A DNA stretch of 42,198 bases from Candidatus Omnitrophota bacterium (GCA_016867135.1 VGKH01000007.1:1-42198), one strand, 5' to 3'. Shown: positions 29,938 to 39,548, numbered from the stretch's first letter. Notes: generated from the sequence alone by a model not told the origin. Numbers and translations: made by a program.

Positions 29938-32688
29938 TTAAAAAACCCTTCTATAGAACAACCTAAGAATATGCTGTGTGTCAACTGTCTGCAAAGATCC
30001 TCCAAAAGGATCGTAGCTAGTGAAATTAATGGGCGTTATGCCGCCCACGCCGTACTGCAGGGCCACATGGCCATTTTTATCTATCATATAATGCAGTTCC
30101 GTAAAAAAGTTATGATGTTTTGTATATTCAACATTATTATTAGTGGCCATTTCGTAAATGTCATTCCAGAAAGATAAGGTATATTTAAAATACAAACCTA
30201 ATTTCTCCGTAGGAAGATAAGACAATTCTAAACCAAAATGATTCATATTGTCATCTATCGGCCCGGCGTGCTCAAATACATTTCTTGTGCCACTTAAGAA
30301 TATTTCAAAATCTTTTCTTGGTCTTAAACTTAAACCTATTTTATAAATATTATAATAGGGGTAAGGCGGCACCGGAAAGAAACCCTGGCTATAAAGGAAA
30401 GGATAGATCGTACGGAAAATCTTACCCGCCTCCTCAAAAGTTGTCATTTCTTCGTAGGTCGTCAAGGACGAACCGTTAAAAGCCGCTCGAGGAAAATTAT
30501 CTGTGCCTACAGTTATATCATTTGTTCGTTCAAAAATTCCGTATACTCCAAACCAATCGTTTGGAGTATACTCTAATCCTAAAGATCCGGTCTTTAAACT
30601 AGGATCTTCTCCATCGGGTATGACGGTATTGTTATAGAATGTGTCTGACTCGGGCTCAGTTACAAAAGGATCCTTGCCGCCTTTTGTCTTGGGTAAATCA
30701 TGATTAAGAAAAAGTGCCTTGGTTTTCCATTGCGGGTTAATTTCGTAGTCCCATTCCGTCCTTGCTACTGTCTCGATATATTTTCCTTCGTTGGAACGAA
30801 CATTGCGTATATCTCCTAATCCTTGCAAACGATTGTCTAATAGACTTACTTCTGTGCGTAGGCCGATAACTTTTCTTCCCGCATCAATACCATCGCCGAT
30901 TCTAAAAGGTTCTATGTCATCATAGGACAGGGATGGATTATAAAATTTTGAAAACTGCATTGGTTTTCGAAAATGAATATGCCTTGACCAAAATGTATCG
31001 TCCCGTGTCTCGCGGAAATTAGAAAGGGATGGATCGAAACTACTATCCATTCTAACCAGCAACAGACGGCTTTTGAAAAATACATCTTCTCTTTCTGGTT
31101 TAATCTGCTCATATTTTAAGTCGACTAAATTTTCTCTGGGCGAACTAGCAACTAAAGATAGGTAGTATGCATTGCCTCTTTTGCGGGTTTTGTAGCTTGA
31201 ACTTGAATCTTGATCACTGAAAGAACCCGCGACCTCGGTAGCCAATTTAAGATTGGTGGTAGGCGCATAACTTGTGTCTGCACCGAATGCATTATTTACT
31301 GCATCAAAAGAATTTTCATTAATACCGCTATGGAATGTATAAGTTCCGCCGATTCTTAGATTATCGGCAATTAAGTGCTTCAGTCTTGTAGCCAGGGCAT
31401 AGGTATCAAAACTTTCATAATCCTGCCAAAGCTCTTTAGGAGAAGCGATCGTCGCAGATAAATCCGTACGATCGGTAGGAAGCCAATTAACGGAAAAACC
31501 TCTTAAAGAGGTAAGTCTAGTTCCATCGCTATCTTTAGTAAAAAAAGCTAATGTATCGTCCCATTCCCCTTTAGTGAAATCTTCGGGGGTGGTTCCAGTG
31601 TTTACGTTTCCCGGTTTCCATCTCGCCAGCCAGGGGCTTTCTTCCCACCAAATATGATGGTTTGATAATCCTATAGGATCGTCAGTGGTCAATGCCTGGT
31701 TTTCATAGGCTACCGGGAAGAATCTGAATTTAAATTCTTCACTTGGAACGTAATCAAGCCAAAATTCCCGTAAAGGCCAAAGTTCTCTATGAATTTCTTG
31801 AGAGGGAATAACAAAAGTATTACCCCATAGACTTCTAATACTTGCCACATCTGTTTCGCCACCAAGTACTTTCATCTCTGGCAAATTAAAAGAATCTCCT
31901 TTGGTTGAAGTATAAACCGTTTGGTTAACTGTATAACCTGTATTGGACCAATACAACAATTGCACCTCTGCCGCGTCTCCGGTTGCCCCTGTAACGCTAA
32001 ATTTATCAGACTTACCGATAAAACTCCAGGGATCCATGGTAATATTTGAATAAAAGCTTAACGAGTCATCTAATTTTCCTTCGGCATTAACTCTTACCCT
32101 GTCGTAAATAGAAGGGTCATAGGTATTGTATTTGTTATTCATTGCATTATCAGAAAGTATGCGCCAGTTCTTTTCGTTTAAATCGGCGTTAGCGCGCTTC
32201 CAATATGTATCATGCGAAGTAAACCCTAAGCTTGCAACCACTTCGCCGGTGACCTTAACCGAGGAGACTTCTTCAATCTTAAGCTTTTCTTCTTTAATCC
32301 TACCCACCAAGCTTTTTTCCTCTTTTGCTACTTCCAGAACCTGATTATCCTCTATTTTTTTCTGCGTATCAAGGAGGGCTTTGTTTATTTCCAGGTCTCT
32401 ATTAATACTTTGTTCAATATTTTCTCTTCTAGAAGGTAAAACCTTCGGATCGAACACCTTTGTTGCGGAAACACCTTGAGATTCAAACTCGCTAATAAAT
32501 GTTTTTGCTTCTGTATTATTAGGATTCAGGATTAAGGCTTTTTTATACTCGTGGAGGGCGGAAGAATAATCTCCTTTTTGATAATATCGGCGGGCCAAAT
32601 CGCACAAGAAATCTTCTACCGAAGCTTCTGCACAAAAAGGAATAAATATAAAAATTATAAAAACAAAAAAAATTATAACTCTTTGCAT
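29938..32688 (-). CDS. TPR-porin: large outer-membrane beta-barrel protein
   Basis: The 916-residue protein has a signal peptide (residues 1-23, ending CAEAS), one or two TPR motifs (about 24-70: LARRYYQKGDYSSALHEYKKALILNPNN), a charged helix (about 85-135), and then over 750 residues of alternating aromatic beta-strands with many Trp and Tyr (DTYWKRANADLNEKNWRIL; HIHFRKPMQFSKFYNP). It ends in Phe (LRLFYRRVF), the outer-membrane insertion signal. No known family text was recognised. As the first gene before a glycosidase and sugar transporters, it could be the outer-membrane channel for oligosaccharides; this is inference. Its promoter suggests a leaderless mRNA. Confidence 0.8.
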   Translation of the reverse strand: MQRVIIFFVFIIFIFIPFCAEASVEDFLCDLARRYYQKGDYSSALHEYKKALILNPNNTEAKTFISEFESQGVSATKVFDPKVLPSRRENIEQSINRDLEINKALLDTQKKIEDNQVLEVAKEEKSLVGRIKEEKLKIEEVSSVKVTGEVVASLGFTSHDTYWKRANADLNEKNWRILSDNAMNNKYNTYDPSIYDRVRVNAEGKLDDSLSFYSNITMDPWSFIGKSDKFSVTGATGDAAEVQLLYWSNTGYTVNQTVYTSTKGDSFNLPEMKVLGGETDVASIRSLWGNTFVIPSQEIHRELWPLREFWLDYVPSEEFKFRFFPVAYENQALTTDDPIGLSNHHIWWEESPWLARWKPGNVNTGTTPEDFTKGEWDDTLAFFTKDSDGTRLTSLRGFSVNWLPTDRTDLSATIASPKELWQDYESFDTYALATRLKHLIADNLRIGGTYTFHSGINENSFDAVNNAFGADTSYAPTTNLKLATEVAGSFSDQDSSSSYKTRKRGNAYYLSLVASSPRENLVDLKYEQIKPEREDVFFKSRLLLVRMDSSFDPSLSNFRETRDDTFWSRHIHFRKPMQFSKFYNPSLSYDDIEPFRIGDGIDAGRKVIGLRTEVSLLDNRLQGLGDIRNVRSNEGKYIETVARTEWDYEINPQWKTKALFLNHDLPKTKGGKDPFVTEPESDTFYNNTVIPDGEDPSLKTGSLGLEYTPNDWFGVYGIFERTNDITVGTDNFPRAAFNGSSLTTYEEMTTFEEAGKIFRTIYPFLYSQGFFPVPPYPYYNIYKIGLSLRPRKDFEIFLSGTRNVFEHAGPIDDNMNHFGLELSYLPTEKLGLYFKYTLSFWNDIYEMATNNNVEYTKHHNFFTELHYMIDKNGHVALQYGVGGITPINFTSYDPFGGSLQTVDTQHILRLFYRRVF

Positions 32689-32696
32689 TAAATAAT

Positions 32697-32726
32697 ATTA
32701 TAACAAAAAATAATTAACATTGTCAC
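32697..32726 (-). promoter_or_regulatory. Promoter of the TPR-porin gene, apparently leaderless
   Basis: Minus strand GTGACA (32721-32726), 18-base spacer, TATAAT (32697-32702). The ATG is at 32688, so transcription should begin about 0-3 bases before it. No Shine-Dalgarno sequence is present (ATTATTTA before ATG). Confidence 0.6.
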
Positions 32727-32770
32727 TATTTTTTTTAATTTTTTATTAGGCCCACTGGCTCTAAAAAATA

Positions 32771-32814
32771 AAAAAGGACAACAAATCTTATAAAAATTGT
32801 TTGTTGTCCTTTTA
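32771..32814 (-). terminator. Intrinsic terminator after the carbohydrate operon
   Basis: Stem AAAAGGACAACAAA/TTTGTTGTCCTTTT with a loop of about 14 bases (32772-32813). On the minus strand it is followed by TTTTTT-A-TTTTTT, the expected U-tract. It separates the 32.9-41.7 kb genes from the TPR-porin promoter. Confidence 0.82.
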
Positions 32815-32930
32815 TTCTACTTTGCATAAGAAGTAGCGATAATGGTAAATGCTTCGTAGAATATTCCTGCCTGCCGGCAGGCAGGGAAGCCTACACCATA
32901 GTCTTCTATTAGTAAGGCGAAGGAGAATAA
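32814..32930. repeat. Dispersed structured repeat, copy B, with a 20-base palindrome
   Basis: Same ordered blocks as copy A (21133-21303), shorter by about 50 bases. In the middle it has CCTGCCTGCCGGCAGGCAGG, a perfect 20-base palindrome absent from copy A. It starts 10 bases after the stop of the jelly-roll lipoprotein gene. Confidence 0.8.
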
Positions 32931-32939
32931 ATTTAAGTT

Positions 32940-33602
32940 TTATTCGTAAATTATATCGTCAAGATAAAACGTGCAGCCTTCCGGGTTAACATCAAGGTTT
33001 GTCGCCCAGCAAAAACCGCCGCTTATATAGGAAAGATCTTTACCACCTAAGTCAATAGTATATTCTTTCCAATCTTTTGTTAGAATCACAGGGCCGATTC
33101 CGGCGGCATCCGAATCTGGATAATCTCCGCCGATACCGCCCATTTTGAATTCTTCGATTCTTTCTCCGCCTTTTTCACCTCTTGCCCAGAATGTAAGTTT
33201 TGTCGCGCCGGTCAAATCAAAACCGCCCTTAGATTTTCCCCAGTTACTCGCGGGATTCTGCCAATAGAGACCGGCCCAACGATTTCCTCCGGAAGCAGCA
33301 TTAGAATACGTTATCTTGATACAAGTTTTTCCGGAACGAGGATTCTCTGTAATAACATCGCTAAAAGTTATATCCGCCGTATCTCCCATCCATCCCGACG
33401 GAATAAAATGATTGTCGATAGCGCCCTTGTTAGTATAGACCGAGAATTGTTTAAATGCCCCGGCAATTGCGACCGATGTTTTATTTGTAGACTCTACTGC
33501 GTTCGTGACTGCCTCGCCTGTTTTTTCTTCGGCGTATTTACCGCAGCCAATAACGGAGAAAATCAACACCGCGCACAAAGCTAAAATGATTCTTGTTTTC
33601 AT
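32940..33602 (-). CDS. Lipoprotein with jelly-roll carbohydrate-binding-like domain
   Basis: The 220-residue protein has a signal peptide ending in the lipobox VIGC (Cys20) and a C-terminal domain of about 165 residues. That domain reads like CBM11/jelly-roll modules: GKTCIKITYSNAASGGNRWAGLYWQ, LTGATKLTFWARGEKGGERIEEF, WKEYTIDLGGKDL, CTFYLDDIIYE. Such folds bind glycans. It is the last gene of the run from the GH gene, so binding of the sugar polymer at the cell surface is a fair inference. The exact ligand is unknown. Confidence 0.8.
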   Translation of the reverse strand: MKTRIILALCAVLIFSVIGCGKYAEEKTGEAVTNAVESTNKTSVAIAGAFKQFSVYTNKGAIDNHFIPSGWMGDTADITFSDVITENPRSGKTCIKITYSNAASGGNRWAGLYWQNPASNWGKSKGGFDLTGATKLTFWARGEKGGERIEEFKMGGIGGDYPDSDAAGIGPVILTKDWKEYTIDLGGKDLSYISGGFCWATNLDVNPEGCTFYLDDIIYE

Positions 33603-33635
33603 TACTTTTCAACCCTCCTTATTCAGGGAAGATTC

Positions 33636-34517
33636 TTATTGCATCTCTGCCATTTTTTCTTTGGCAGCATCTACTGGTTTCCAAAACCAACCTTTAGAAT
33701 CCCAACACTGCGCAAGGAAATAATCGTTTATCAAACTATTGAATGCTTCCTTAGCCTCTGAAATTTTTCCCGCTTTACGCAGCATCTCTCCCTTTATAAA
33801 TAAACATGTACCCACATCATTCAATGCCCAATGTTGAAATACGTTCTTTTTTTCTTCCTCTTTTGTTTCTCCCCAGGCATATTCAGTTAAAGAAGCCTGC
33901 ATGGTTTTTGCTTTATCTTTGTAAAGGTCAATGCATTTATTAGTATAGGCTAAGCCCGCCTCTAAATCATTCTGATTAAACGCTGCCCAGGCCTTAGTTG
34001 TCAAAGTCTCTGAGCGGAAATCGCCGTAATCATAAGATTTTCCAGTCTCGATTTCTTTAAGCCTATCTTTTGCGGCTTCTGATGGTTTCCAAAACCATCC
34101 TTTGGTATCCCAAGCTTGCGCAAAAGAATATTCGTTGATAAGTTTATTGTAGGCTTCTTTTGCCTCTTCTAGCATATCGGCCTTACGATAGGCCTCGCCC
34201 TGAATAAATAGGCAGGTTCCCACATCATTTAGCGCCCAGAAGTTAAAAACATCCTGGTTCTTGCCACCGTCGGCTTCACCCTTAGGATACTCAGTCAAAG
34301 ACGCCTGCATCTTTTTAGCCTCTTCACCGTATAGCTCTATGCATTTATTGGTATAGGCTAAAACAGCTTCCACGTCGCCTTTTTCTAATACTCCCCAGGC
34401 TTTAGTAGTGATGGTCACGGATTTAAAATCGCCGAAATCATACTCAACAGAAAATGCTAAAGGCACCAAGCAAGCCATCAATACCATCGCCAATACTATT
34501 GAAATTAATTTTTTCAT
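33636..34517 (-). CDS. Secreted protein with two copies of a TPR-like repeat domain
   Basis: Signal peptide residues 1-23 (MKKLISIVLAMVLMACLVPLAFS). The mature protein is two tandem copies of one 120-130 residue domain (about 27-155 and 158-290). Shared landmarks are TTKAW, LAYTNKCI-LY, MQASLTEY, WALNDVGTCLFI-GE, A-EAF/Y--LIN-Y-FAQ, and the strongly conserved W-D-x-K-G-W-F-W-K-P. A third copy forms the N-terminus of the glycosidase encoded just upstream (36995-34662), so these proteins may share a partner. TPR-like helical pairs are likely. I know no named family for the GWFW signature. Confidence 0.82.
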   Translation of the reverse strand: MKKLISIVLAMVLMACLVPLAFSVEYDFGDFKSVTITTKAWGVLEKGDVEAVLAYTNKCIELYGEEAKKMQASLTEYPKGEADGGKNQDVFNFWALNDVGTCLFIQGEAYRKADMLEEAKEAYNKLINEYSFAQAWDTKGWFWKPSEAAKDRLKEIETGKSYDYGDFRSETLTTKAWAAFNQNDLEAGLAYTNKCIDLYKDKAKTMQASLTEYAWGETKEEEKKNVFQHWALNDVGTCLFIKGEMLRKAGKISEAKEAFNSLINDYFLAQCWDSKGWFWKPVDAAKEKMAEMQ

Positions 34518-34558
34518 TTTGCCATTCCTCCTTCCACTAAATTTTGAATTGTTTCTCT

Positions 34559-34587
34559 ATTATTTTATTAACTCTTAAAAAAGTCAA
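34559..34587 (-). promoter_or_regulatory. Possible promoter of the repeat-protein gene
   Basis: Minus strand TTGACT (34582-34587), 17-base spacer, AATAAT (34559-34564). ATG 34517 has GGAGG 9 bases upstream. This would let the repeat protein and lipoprotein be expressed apart from the glycosidase. Confidence 0.5.
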
Positions 34588-34661
34588 CAAAAATTTTTTG
34601 CTACCGAATCACTGGTAACCACCTCCTTTAAAAGCACTATCATATCCAAGATGAAACTTAT

Positions 34662-36995
34662 TTATTGTTTCCATAATTTTTGATAGGTAAAATAAGCCTT
34701 TCGCAGTACTCTCAGGAATGGGCTGTTTGCCCCATCTCCCTGGCCGCAAATCCCCAGCCACTCTTCATACATAAAACCTTCGGGAAACGGCCCTGTAAAT
34801 AATCCTTCTGAATCATGAAGGTACGGTTCATAGGCTTTCCACCATTCATCAAGCCATTCAAATATTACTCCGCCTAAGGCATTGCCCGCTCCTTCTCCGC
34901 CAATCATATTGTATTCTATATCTTCCCAACAGCCTGAATGGTAATCTGCCTGAGATTGCTCTGCCTCTTCTGTGTGGCCATTCTTTAAATAAGCAGGGCA
35001 GCCGTATTCGGTAATATACGCGGGTTTTCCTGTGGCATCGAATACCTGTTCCCAGAAAGAACCGAATCCGTAATCGCCTCTATATGCATTTGCCCCAAAA
35101 ATATCTACATCAGGGCAATTCTTGGTGTATATATCCAAATAAAGAATATCACCGTTAGCGATAGACACCGGATGCTCTTTATCCAAACTCTTGATTAATT
35201 TTGCCGCTTCGTTTACAAATTTGTAAAATGCTTCGGGATTCTTATCGGCATTACAAGCCACGCCATAATTATTCTCATTGCCTAAAACCCACATCAGGAT
35301 AAACGGCTCATCTTTAAATTCCAAAACCATTTTTTTGACCGCATCGAGCATGTTTTTCTGATGCTCCGGGTTGGCGTAATCAGTGCCTTCATACCAGCTC
35401 GCGCCAGAACCCAGCGCATATTTTCCTAAGAAATCGCCCATAATAACCTTTATGCCATAATTATTGTAAAGATCACGCAGTAATTCTTTGCTTATCTGGA
35501 AAGGCTGATGATAAAGCCTAATGGTATTTATTCCCATATCTTTCATGAGCTGGAAATCCCCGACTATTGGCTCATCTATATCCCGTCGATTATTCCTATT
35601 TTTATCTACCCAGGAATCATAAGGACCATCTATCTTACCATTCTGGTTAATATCTTGTTCCATCCAATTCGTAAGCGTTCCTTCATCTGGGCTTTCTCCT
35701 ATTCTTGTAGGTGTATAAGTTATAGCTTTAATAATGTAAGGTTGGCCGTCTACCAAAAGCTGCCAATGATTATTTTTATACTGTACCAATTTAACTTTAC
35801 CGTCGCCCAGAAATCTTTTGACTCTTTTATCTTGAGGTTGTTTTTTGACAGCGCAAAAACGATCTTTTATTTTATCTATTATACAGATTTTTCTTAAAGT
35901 GCCTGGGTTGGTACTAATTTCATCGTTTCGAATGTCATTGTCAAAACCATTCTTGATTGTTATCTTTGCGTCTTCAAGCCGTAAACATAATTCGGGGTGC
36001 CTGCGGATAAGAAATCTTATCTTCGCCAAAGCAGCCAGTCCGGGATACCACGGTGTATTCCAATAAGTCTTAGCTACAACGCTAGGAAAATGCACCACTA
36101 ACGCATAATAAGCTTTTATAGCATGATTAATATAGCCGGCCCTCTCTAGTGCCTGTCCAATATAAAAAAGCTTTACTCCCGGCGGCTCGGTAGCAATATT
36201 CCATTTATAAAAATTAGCTTCCATATCATCGCTATAAATAAAATCCCATTGGTTTCCTTCAAGCCTGCCTTCTTTCTTAGCCTTTAGGTAATTGGGGTCT
36301 TTTAAAACCGCGCTGGAATTAGGATATATACCCTCTCCTGCAGCTTCAATCAAACCCTTTTGATCTTCAACCTTGTATTTATAGTCTTTGGTCCCGACGC
36401 CGGTAAAGTTACCATATTTTTTATAATTAATTACGTCTTCCGTCCCAACATCCTGAAGAACAAGCTTGGTTATTATTCTCGGTTTTTTATCGGCTTCGGC
36501 CTTTTGCCTCTCCCGGTCTATCGTCTTCTCCAATTTATCGATACTGGCTTTGCTTTTCTCCGCTACCGACCAGAACCAACCGCGCGGGTCCCAGGCTTGA
36601 GCAAATTTATATTTATCCATAATGAGTCTAAAGATTTTCTTTGCCTCTTCGAATTCTCCCTGGCGCATAAATGATTCTGCCTGAATAAAATAGCAAGTCC
36701 CCACATCATTTAAGATTTGGTATGCACCAACTTTCTCCTGGGCGGGCAACCCAGAAAGCGAAGCTTCTTGCTTGTCAGCCTCGGACTTATATTTTTCTAT
36801 GCACTCATTGGTATATTTAAAAACATCTTCCCACTGGCGCTTGCCCAGCACCTCCCACGCCTTAGCTACATAGTCCTGCGATAGGAGCTGCTCCTGCGAG
36901 AAAGCAGCGTTACTACAAAATAAATACACGCACCAACACAATAAGGATATTAAATAACGCGTTGGTCTTTGTTTATATAGCGTACGTTTTATCAT
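34662..36995 (-). CDS. Secreted glycoside hydrolase (TIM barrel, GH2/GH5-like) with TPR-like N-terminus
   Basis: The 777-residue protein has a signal peptide (to about residue 33), the GWFW repeat domain (about 38-160), a second helical region (about 250-340), an EF-hand-like calcium stretch (DINQNGKIDG at 448-457, then DKNRNNRRDID), and a TIM barrel from about 475. Catalytic residues expected for clan A glycosidases are Glu574 in LGNENN (acid/base) and Glu663 in ITEYG (nucleophile). MGINTIRLYHQPF and GGVIFEWLDEWW also fit. It should cleave a beta-linked sugar outside the cytoplasm; the sugar is not predictable. It follows the GPH symporter gene by 8 bases. Confidence 0.85.
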   Translation of the reverse strand: MIKRTLYKQRPTRYLISLLCWCVYLFCSNAAFSQEQLLSQDYVAKAWEVLGKRQWEDVFKYTNECIEKYKSEADKQEASLSGLPAQEKVGAYQILNDVGTCYFIQAESFMRQGEFEEAKKIFRLIMDKYKFAQAWDPRGWFWSVAEKSKASIDKLEKTIDRERQKAEADKKPRIITKLVLQDVGTEDVINYKKYGNFTGVGTKDYKYKVEDQKGLIEAAGEGIYPNSSAVLKDPNYLKAKKEGRLEGNQWDFIYSDDMEANFYKWNIATEPPGVKLFYIGQALERAGYINHAIKAYYALVVHFPSVVAKTYWNTPWYPGLAALAKIRFLIRRHPELCLRLEDAKITIKNGFDNDIRNDEISTNPGTLRKICIIDKIKDRFCAVKKQPQDKRVKRFLGDGKVKLVQYKNNHWQLLVDGQPYIIKAITYTPTRIGESPDEGTLTNWMEQDINQNGKIDGPYDSWVDKNRNNRRDIDEPIVGDFQLMKDMGINTIRLYHQPFQISKELLRDLYNNYGIKVIMGDFLGKYALGSGASWYEGTDYANPEHQKNMLDAVKKMVLEFKDEPFILMWVLGNENNYGVACNADKNPEAFYKFVNEAAKLIKSLDKEHPVSIANGDILYLDIYTKNCPDVDIFGANAYRGDYGFGSFWEQVFDATGKPAYITEYGCPAYLKNGHTEEAEQSQADYHSGCWEDIEYNMIGGEGAGNALGGVIFEWLDEWWKAYEPYLHDSEGLFTGPFPEGFMYEEWLGICGQGDGANSPFLRVLRKAYFTYQKLWKQ

Positions 36996-37003
36996 ATCTT
37001 ATC

Positions 37004-38515
37004 CTAGTCCCGTCTTTCTTGTTTTCGCCTTTCTTCTTCTACTCGTCTTTCTTCGTTTTGTCGCCTCTCTTCTCTTCGCCTTTCGACCCGGACACGAATA
37101 TCGCAGGCCTTAGCTTCTGTGATATCAAAAGTCATCATAATGAAAATAGCGGCTAAAGAGGTCGCAATTGGGATGCCGATATCGAACAGCCGCATATTCA
37201 ATAAAGTTTGAGGTGTTTGGCTAAGGCCCAATGCAACATTGAATCCGCTTACATTCAGAAGAATTCCGGAAATAAACGATGAGGCCGCTACTCCTATTTT
37301 TACCATCCACCAGTAAATAGCGCCAAACATACCTTCTCTGCGCGTATCGGTTGTGAGTTCATCAAGGTCGCAGACATCGGCTACCATGGAGCTGACTAAG
37401 GTAAAGAGCGACCCAAGACCAAAAGCAATAAAGGGCGCAGCCAACAGCAACAGGTATGGGTGTTGAGGGTTATACCCAAGCCATTTCAAAGCATAACCAA
37501 TGATCGAAAGCGGAATAGTAATAAAAAATGTGTTTCTCTTCCCAAGCTTTCTGGACAGCACTGTGGTTAAGTAAATAGCGCCCATAGTGCAAATAGCAGA
37601 GAACGTTCCGTAGATGCCAAGCAAAAAGCCGCCTCTTGCATAAGCTTGATCAAGAATAGGAGAATTCCCGAAGACATAAAAGAAAACAACGTAGATGGTA
37701 AAAGCTGACGCGCACATGAATCCGCCAAAGATTAGTAAAGTGAACAGGCACAGCTTAACAAAAGGCTTACATTTAAGAGTGATCAAACCCCCAGCAAAGA
37801 AGTTTTTCATCACATTCCAAGGACCCTTAACATCAGGCTTTGGCAAGGTGTGGAAATGTTCTTTATTAAAGATAGCCGGCATGATTCCGCATGCAATGAT
37901 AACAGTACCGATGATGATGGCAAGAACTCTTCCGCCATAAACTATATCCGGAAACCACGCCCGGTTATGCATAATGGCCCAGCACCAAGGAGCGATGAGC
38001 CAGGGCAATTGGCCGACAACATTGCTCGCCCCCTGCAGGCGTGTGCGCTCATGATAATCAGGCGTCATTTCATACCCGAGGGCGATCCAAGGAATTGAAA
38101 AACAGGTAAATCCGATGAAATAAAGTGCCTGAAATATCCCGAAATACCAGATATAGAAACTTTCGCTATGCCCCTTATGTAGTTGATACATCAATGCGTA
38201 ACAAATACCGCCGGTAATCGCGCCAAAGAATATAAGCGGCCTGCGGCGTCCCCAGCGGGTCCGCAGATTATCAGAAAAGTAGCCAGTTATGGGATCTGAT
38301 ACGGCATCGATAATACGAGGAAGGGCACCCACCAAGCCGACTAAAGCAGGATTTACGCCTAATCCTAGGTTTAGAACAATGACCATCTGCCCAATAAAAG
38401 CAGCCTGAGCAGTATTCGCAAATGCCCCTATGCTATATATGGCTTTTTGAAAAACTGGGATACGGTCTTTGCTAGCTACAACATGGTGTTTTGGCTGACC
38501 GGTTGGTTTTTCCAC
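37004..38515 (-). CDS. GPH-family sugar:cation symporter (MFS)
   Basis: The 503-residue protein has 12 hydrophobic segments and the GPH signature near the N-terminus: DAVSDPITGYFSDNLRTRWGRRRPLIFFG. GYEMTPDYHERTRLQ and DLDELTTDTRREGMFGAIYWWMVKIG are the other family landmarks. GPH symporters import glycosides, pentosides and hexuronides. It fits as the uptake route for sugars freed by the neighbouring glycosidase. Odd point: the last 30 residues are a run of Arg and Glu (RVERRREERRQNEERRVEEE), a cytoplasmic helix not usual for the family. Confidence 0.92.
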   Translation of the reverse strand: MEKPTGQPKHHVVASKDRIPVFQKAIYSIGAFANTAQAAFIGQMVIVLNLGLGVNPALVGLVGALPRIIDAVSDPITGYFSDNLRTRWGRRRPLIFFGAITGGICYALMYQLHKGHSESFYIWYFGIFQALYFIGFTCFSIPWIALGYEMTPDYHERTRLQGASNVVGQLPWLIAPWCWAIMHNRAWFPDIVYGGRVLAIIIGTVIIACGIMPAIFNKEHFHTLPKPDVKGPWNVMKNFFAGGLITLKCKPFVKLCLFTLLIFGGFMCASAFTIYVVFFYVFGNSPILDQAYARGGFLLGIYGTFSAICTMGAIYLTTVLSRKLGKRNTFFITIPLSIIGYALKWLGYNPQHPYLLLLAAPFIAFGLGSLFTLVSSMVADVCDLDELTTDTRREGMFGAIYWWMVKIGVAASSFISGILLNVSGFNVALGLSQTPQTLLNMRLFDIGIPIATSLAAIFIMMTFDITEAKACDIRVRVERRREERRQNEERRVEEERRKQERRD

Positions 38516-38606
38516 TAATCTACCCCCTATCTTTTAGACACAATCCTGATATTTAAAGTTCCATTGTAACAAATATATTTCGCGTAAGCAAGATTAAACA
38601 ATCTTT

Positions 38607-39455
38607 TCATCCGAATACCGTTTGGGACGCTACTCCCTTGACAATATACTTCTGCATAAACAAATACACGATGATTATAGGCAGGGCTGTTATGGTAAGC
38701 CCTGCCATCAAAAGCGGGTAATTAGTCAGGAATTCTCCCCTAAACATCATTAGCGCCCTCTGAAGGGGCATCAGGTTTTTGGAATCAAATATTATCAAAG
38801 CCAACACATATTCATTCCAGACATTAAGAGCATTAAAAACTATTACCACCGCAAGCGCCGGCTTGGCAAAAGGCAAAGCCACGTGCCGCCATATACCCAG
38901 CTTTGAGCAGCCGTCGATACGCGCAGCATCTTCAAGTTCTCTTGGCATCTTATCAAAAAAGGTCTTAAGCAAAAATATGCTCATAGAAAGCCCAACGCTG
39001 ATCATACAAAGGATATAACCCAACGGCGTATTGCGCAGATGTAATTTATTCAATAGGATAAATAAAGCCACGAAGCTACCTGGGATAGGAATCATCATTG
39101 CCGCTATAAAAACGGTAAAGATGATGTTTCTACCGGGAAACTTAAGGCGCGAAAACGCATAAGCCGCCATCGAGGAGATAACCACTATCCCGAATACCAC
39201 GCTAATGGTGTAAAAAACGCTGTTTAAAAAATAGCGGCCGAAATCACTCTTACTGACCGCAAGATAATAATTTTCAAAATGGAATTGCCTGGGTATAAGC
39301 GAGATATCGCTAAAAATAGTCGCTTGTGTTTTAAAACTTGAAGCAACCATCCATAATAAAGGATAAAGACAGAGCAACACCATGCTCAAAAGGAATAAAT
39401 GAACCAAGAAATTTATCGCAACCTTTTTTGTCTGGTAATAAATTGAGCTTTTCAC
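38607..39455 (-). CDS. ABC sugar importer permease, MalG/CUT1 type
   Basis: The 282-residue protein has six membrane segments and the ATPase-contact loop LEDAARIDGCSKLGIWRHVALPFAKPA (EAA motif). The opening (LLSMVLLCLYPLLWMVASSFKT) and the end (MQKYIVKGVASQTVFG) are typical of MalG-like CUT1 permeases. It forms the membrane channel with the MalF-like protein. No ATPase gene is in the window, so a shared MsmK-like ATPase elsewhere is likely. A 97-base hairpin-bearing spacer separates it from the malF-like gene. Confidence 0.95.
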   Translation of the reverse strand: MKSSIYYQTKKVAINFLVHLFLLSMVLLCLYPLLWMVASSFKTQATIFSDISLIPRQFHFENYYLAVSKSDFGRYFLNSVFYTISVVFGIVVISSMAAYAFSRLKFPGRNIIFTVFIAAMMIPIPGSFVALFILLNKLHLRNTPLGYILCMISVGLSMSIFLLKTFFDKMPRELEDAARIDGCSKLGIWRHVALPFAKPALAVVIVFNALNVWNEYVLALIIFDSKNLMPLQRALMMFRGEFLTNYPLLMAGLTITALPIIIVYLFMQKYIVKGVASQTVFG

Positions 39456-39490
39456 CCCGCTCTTCCTCCCGTATTATATTATGCCCCTAA

Positions 39491-39548
39491 CCCTTCCATA
39501 TATTTTTCAGGAAGGGCGGGGTTCATCCAGCCCTTCCTTATTAGGGCT
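39491..39548. repeat. Hairpins between the two permease genes
   Basis: Stem CCCTTCC/GGAAGGG (39491-39516) and stem AGCCCT/AGGGCT (39529-39548). Inside an operon, such structures may act as processing or stability points that set the ratio of the permeases to the binding protein. Confidence 0.5.
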
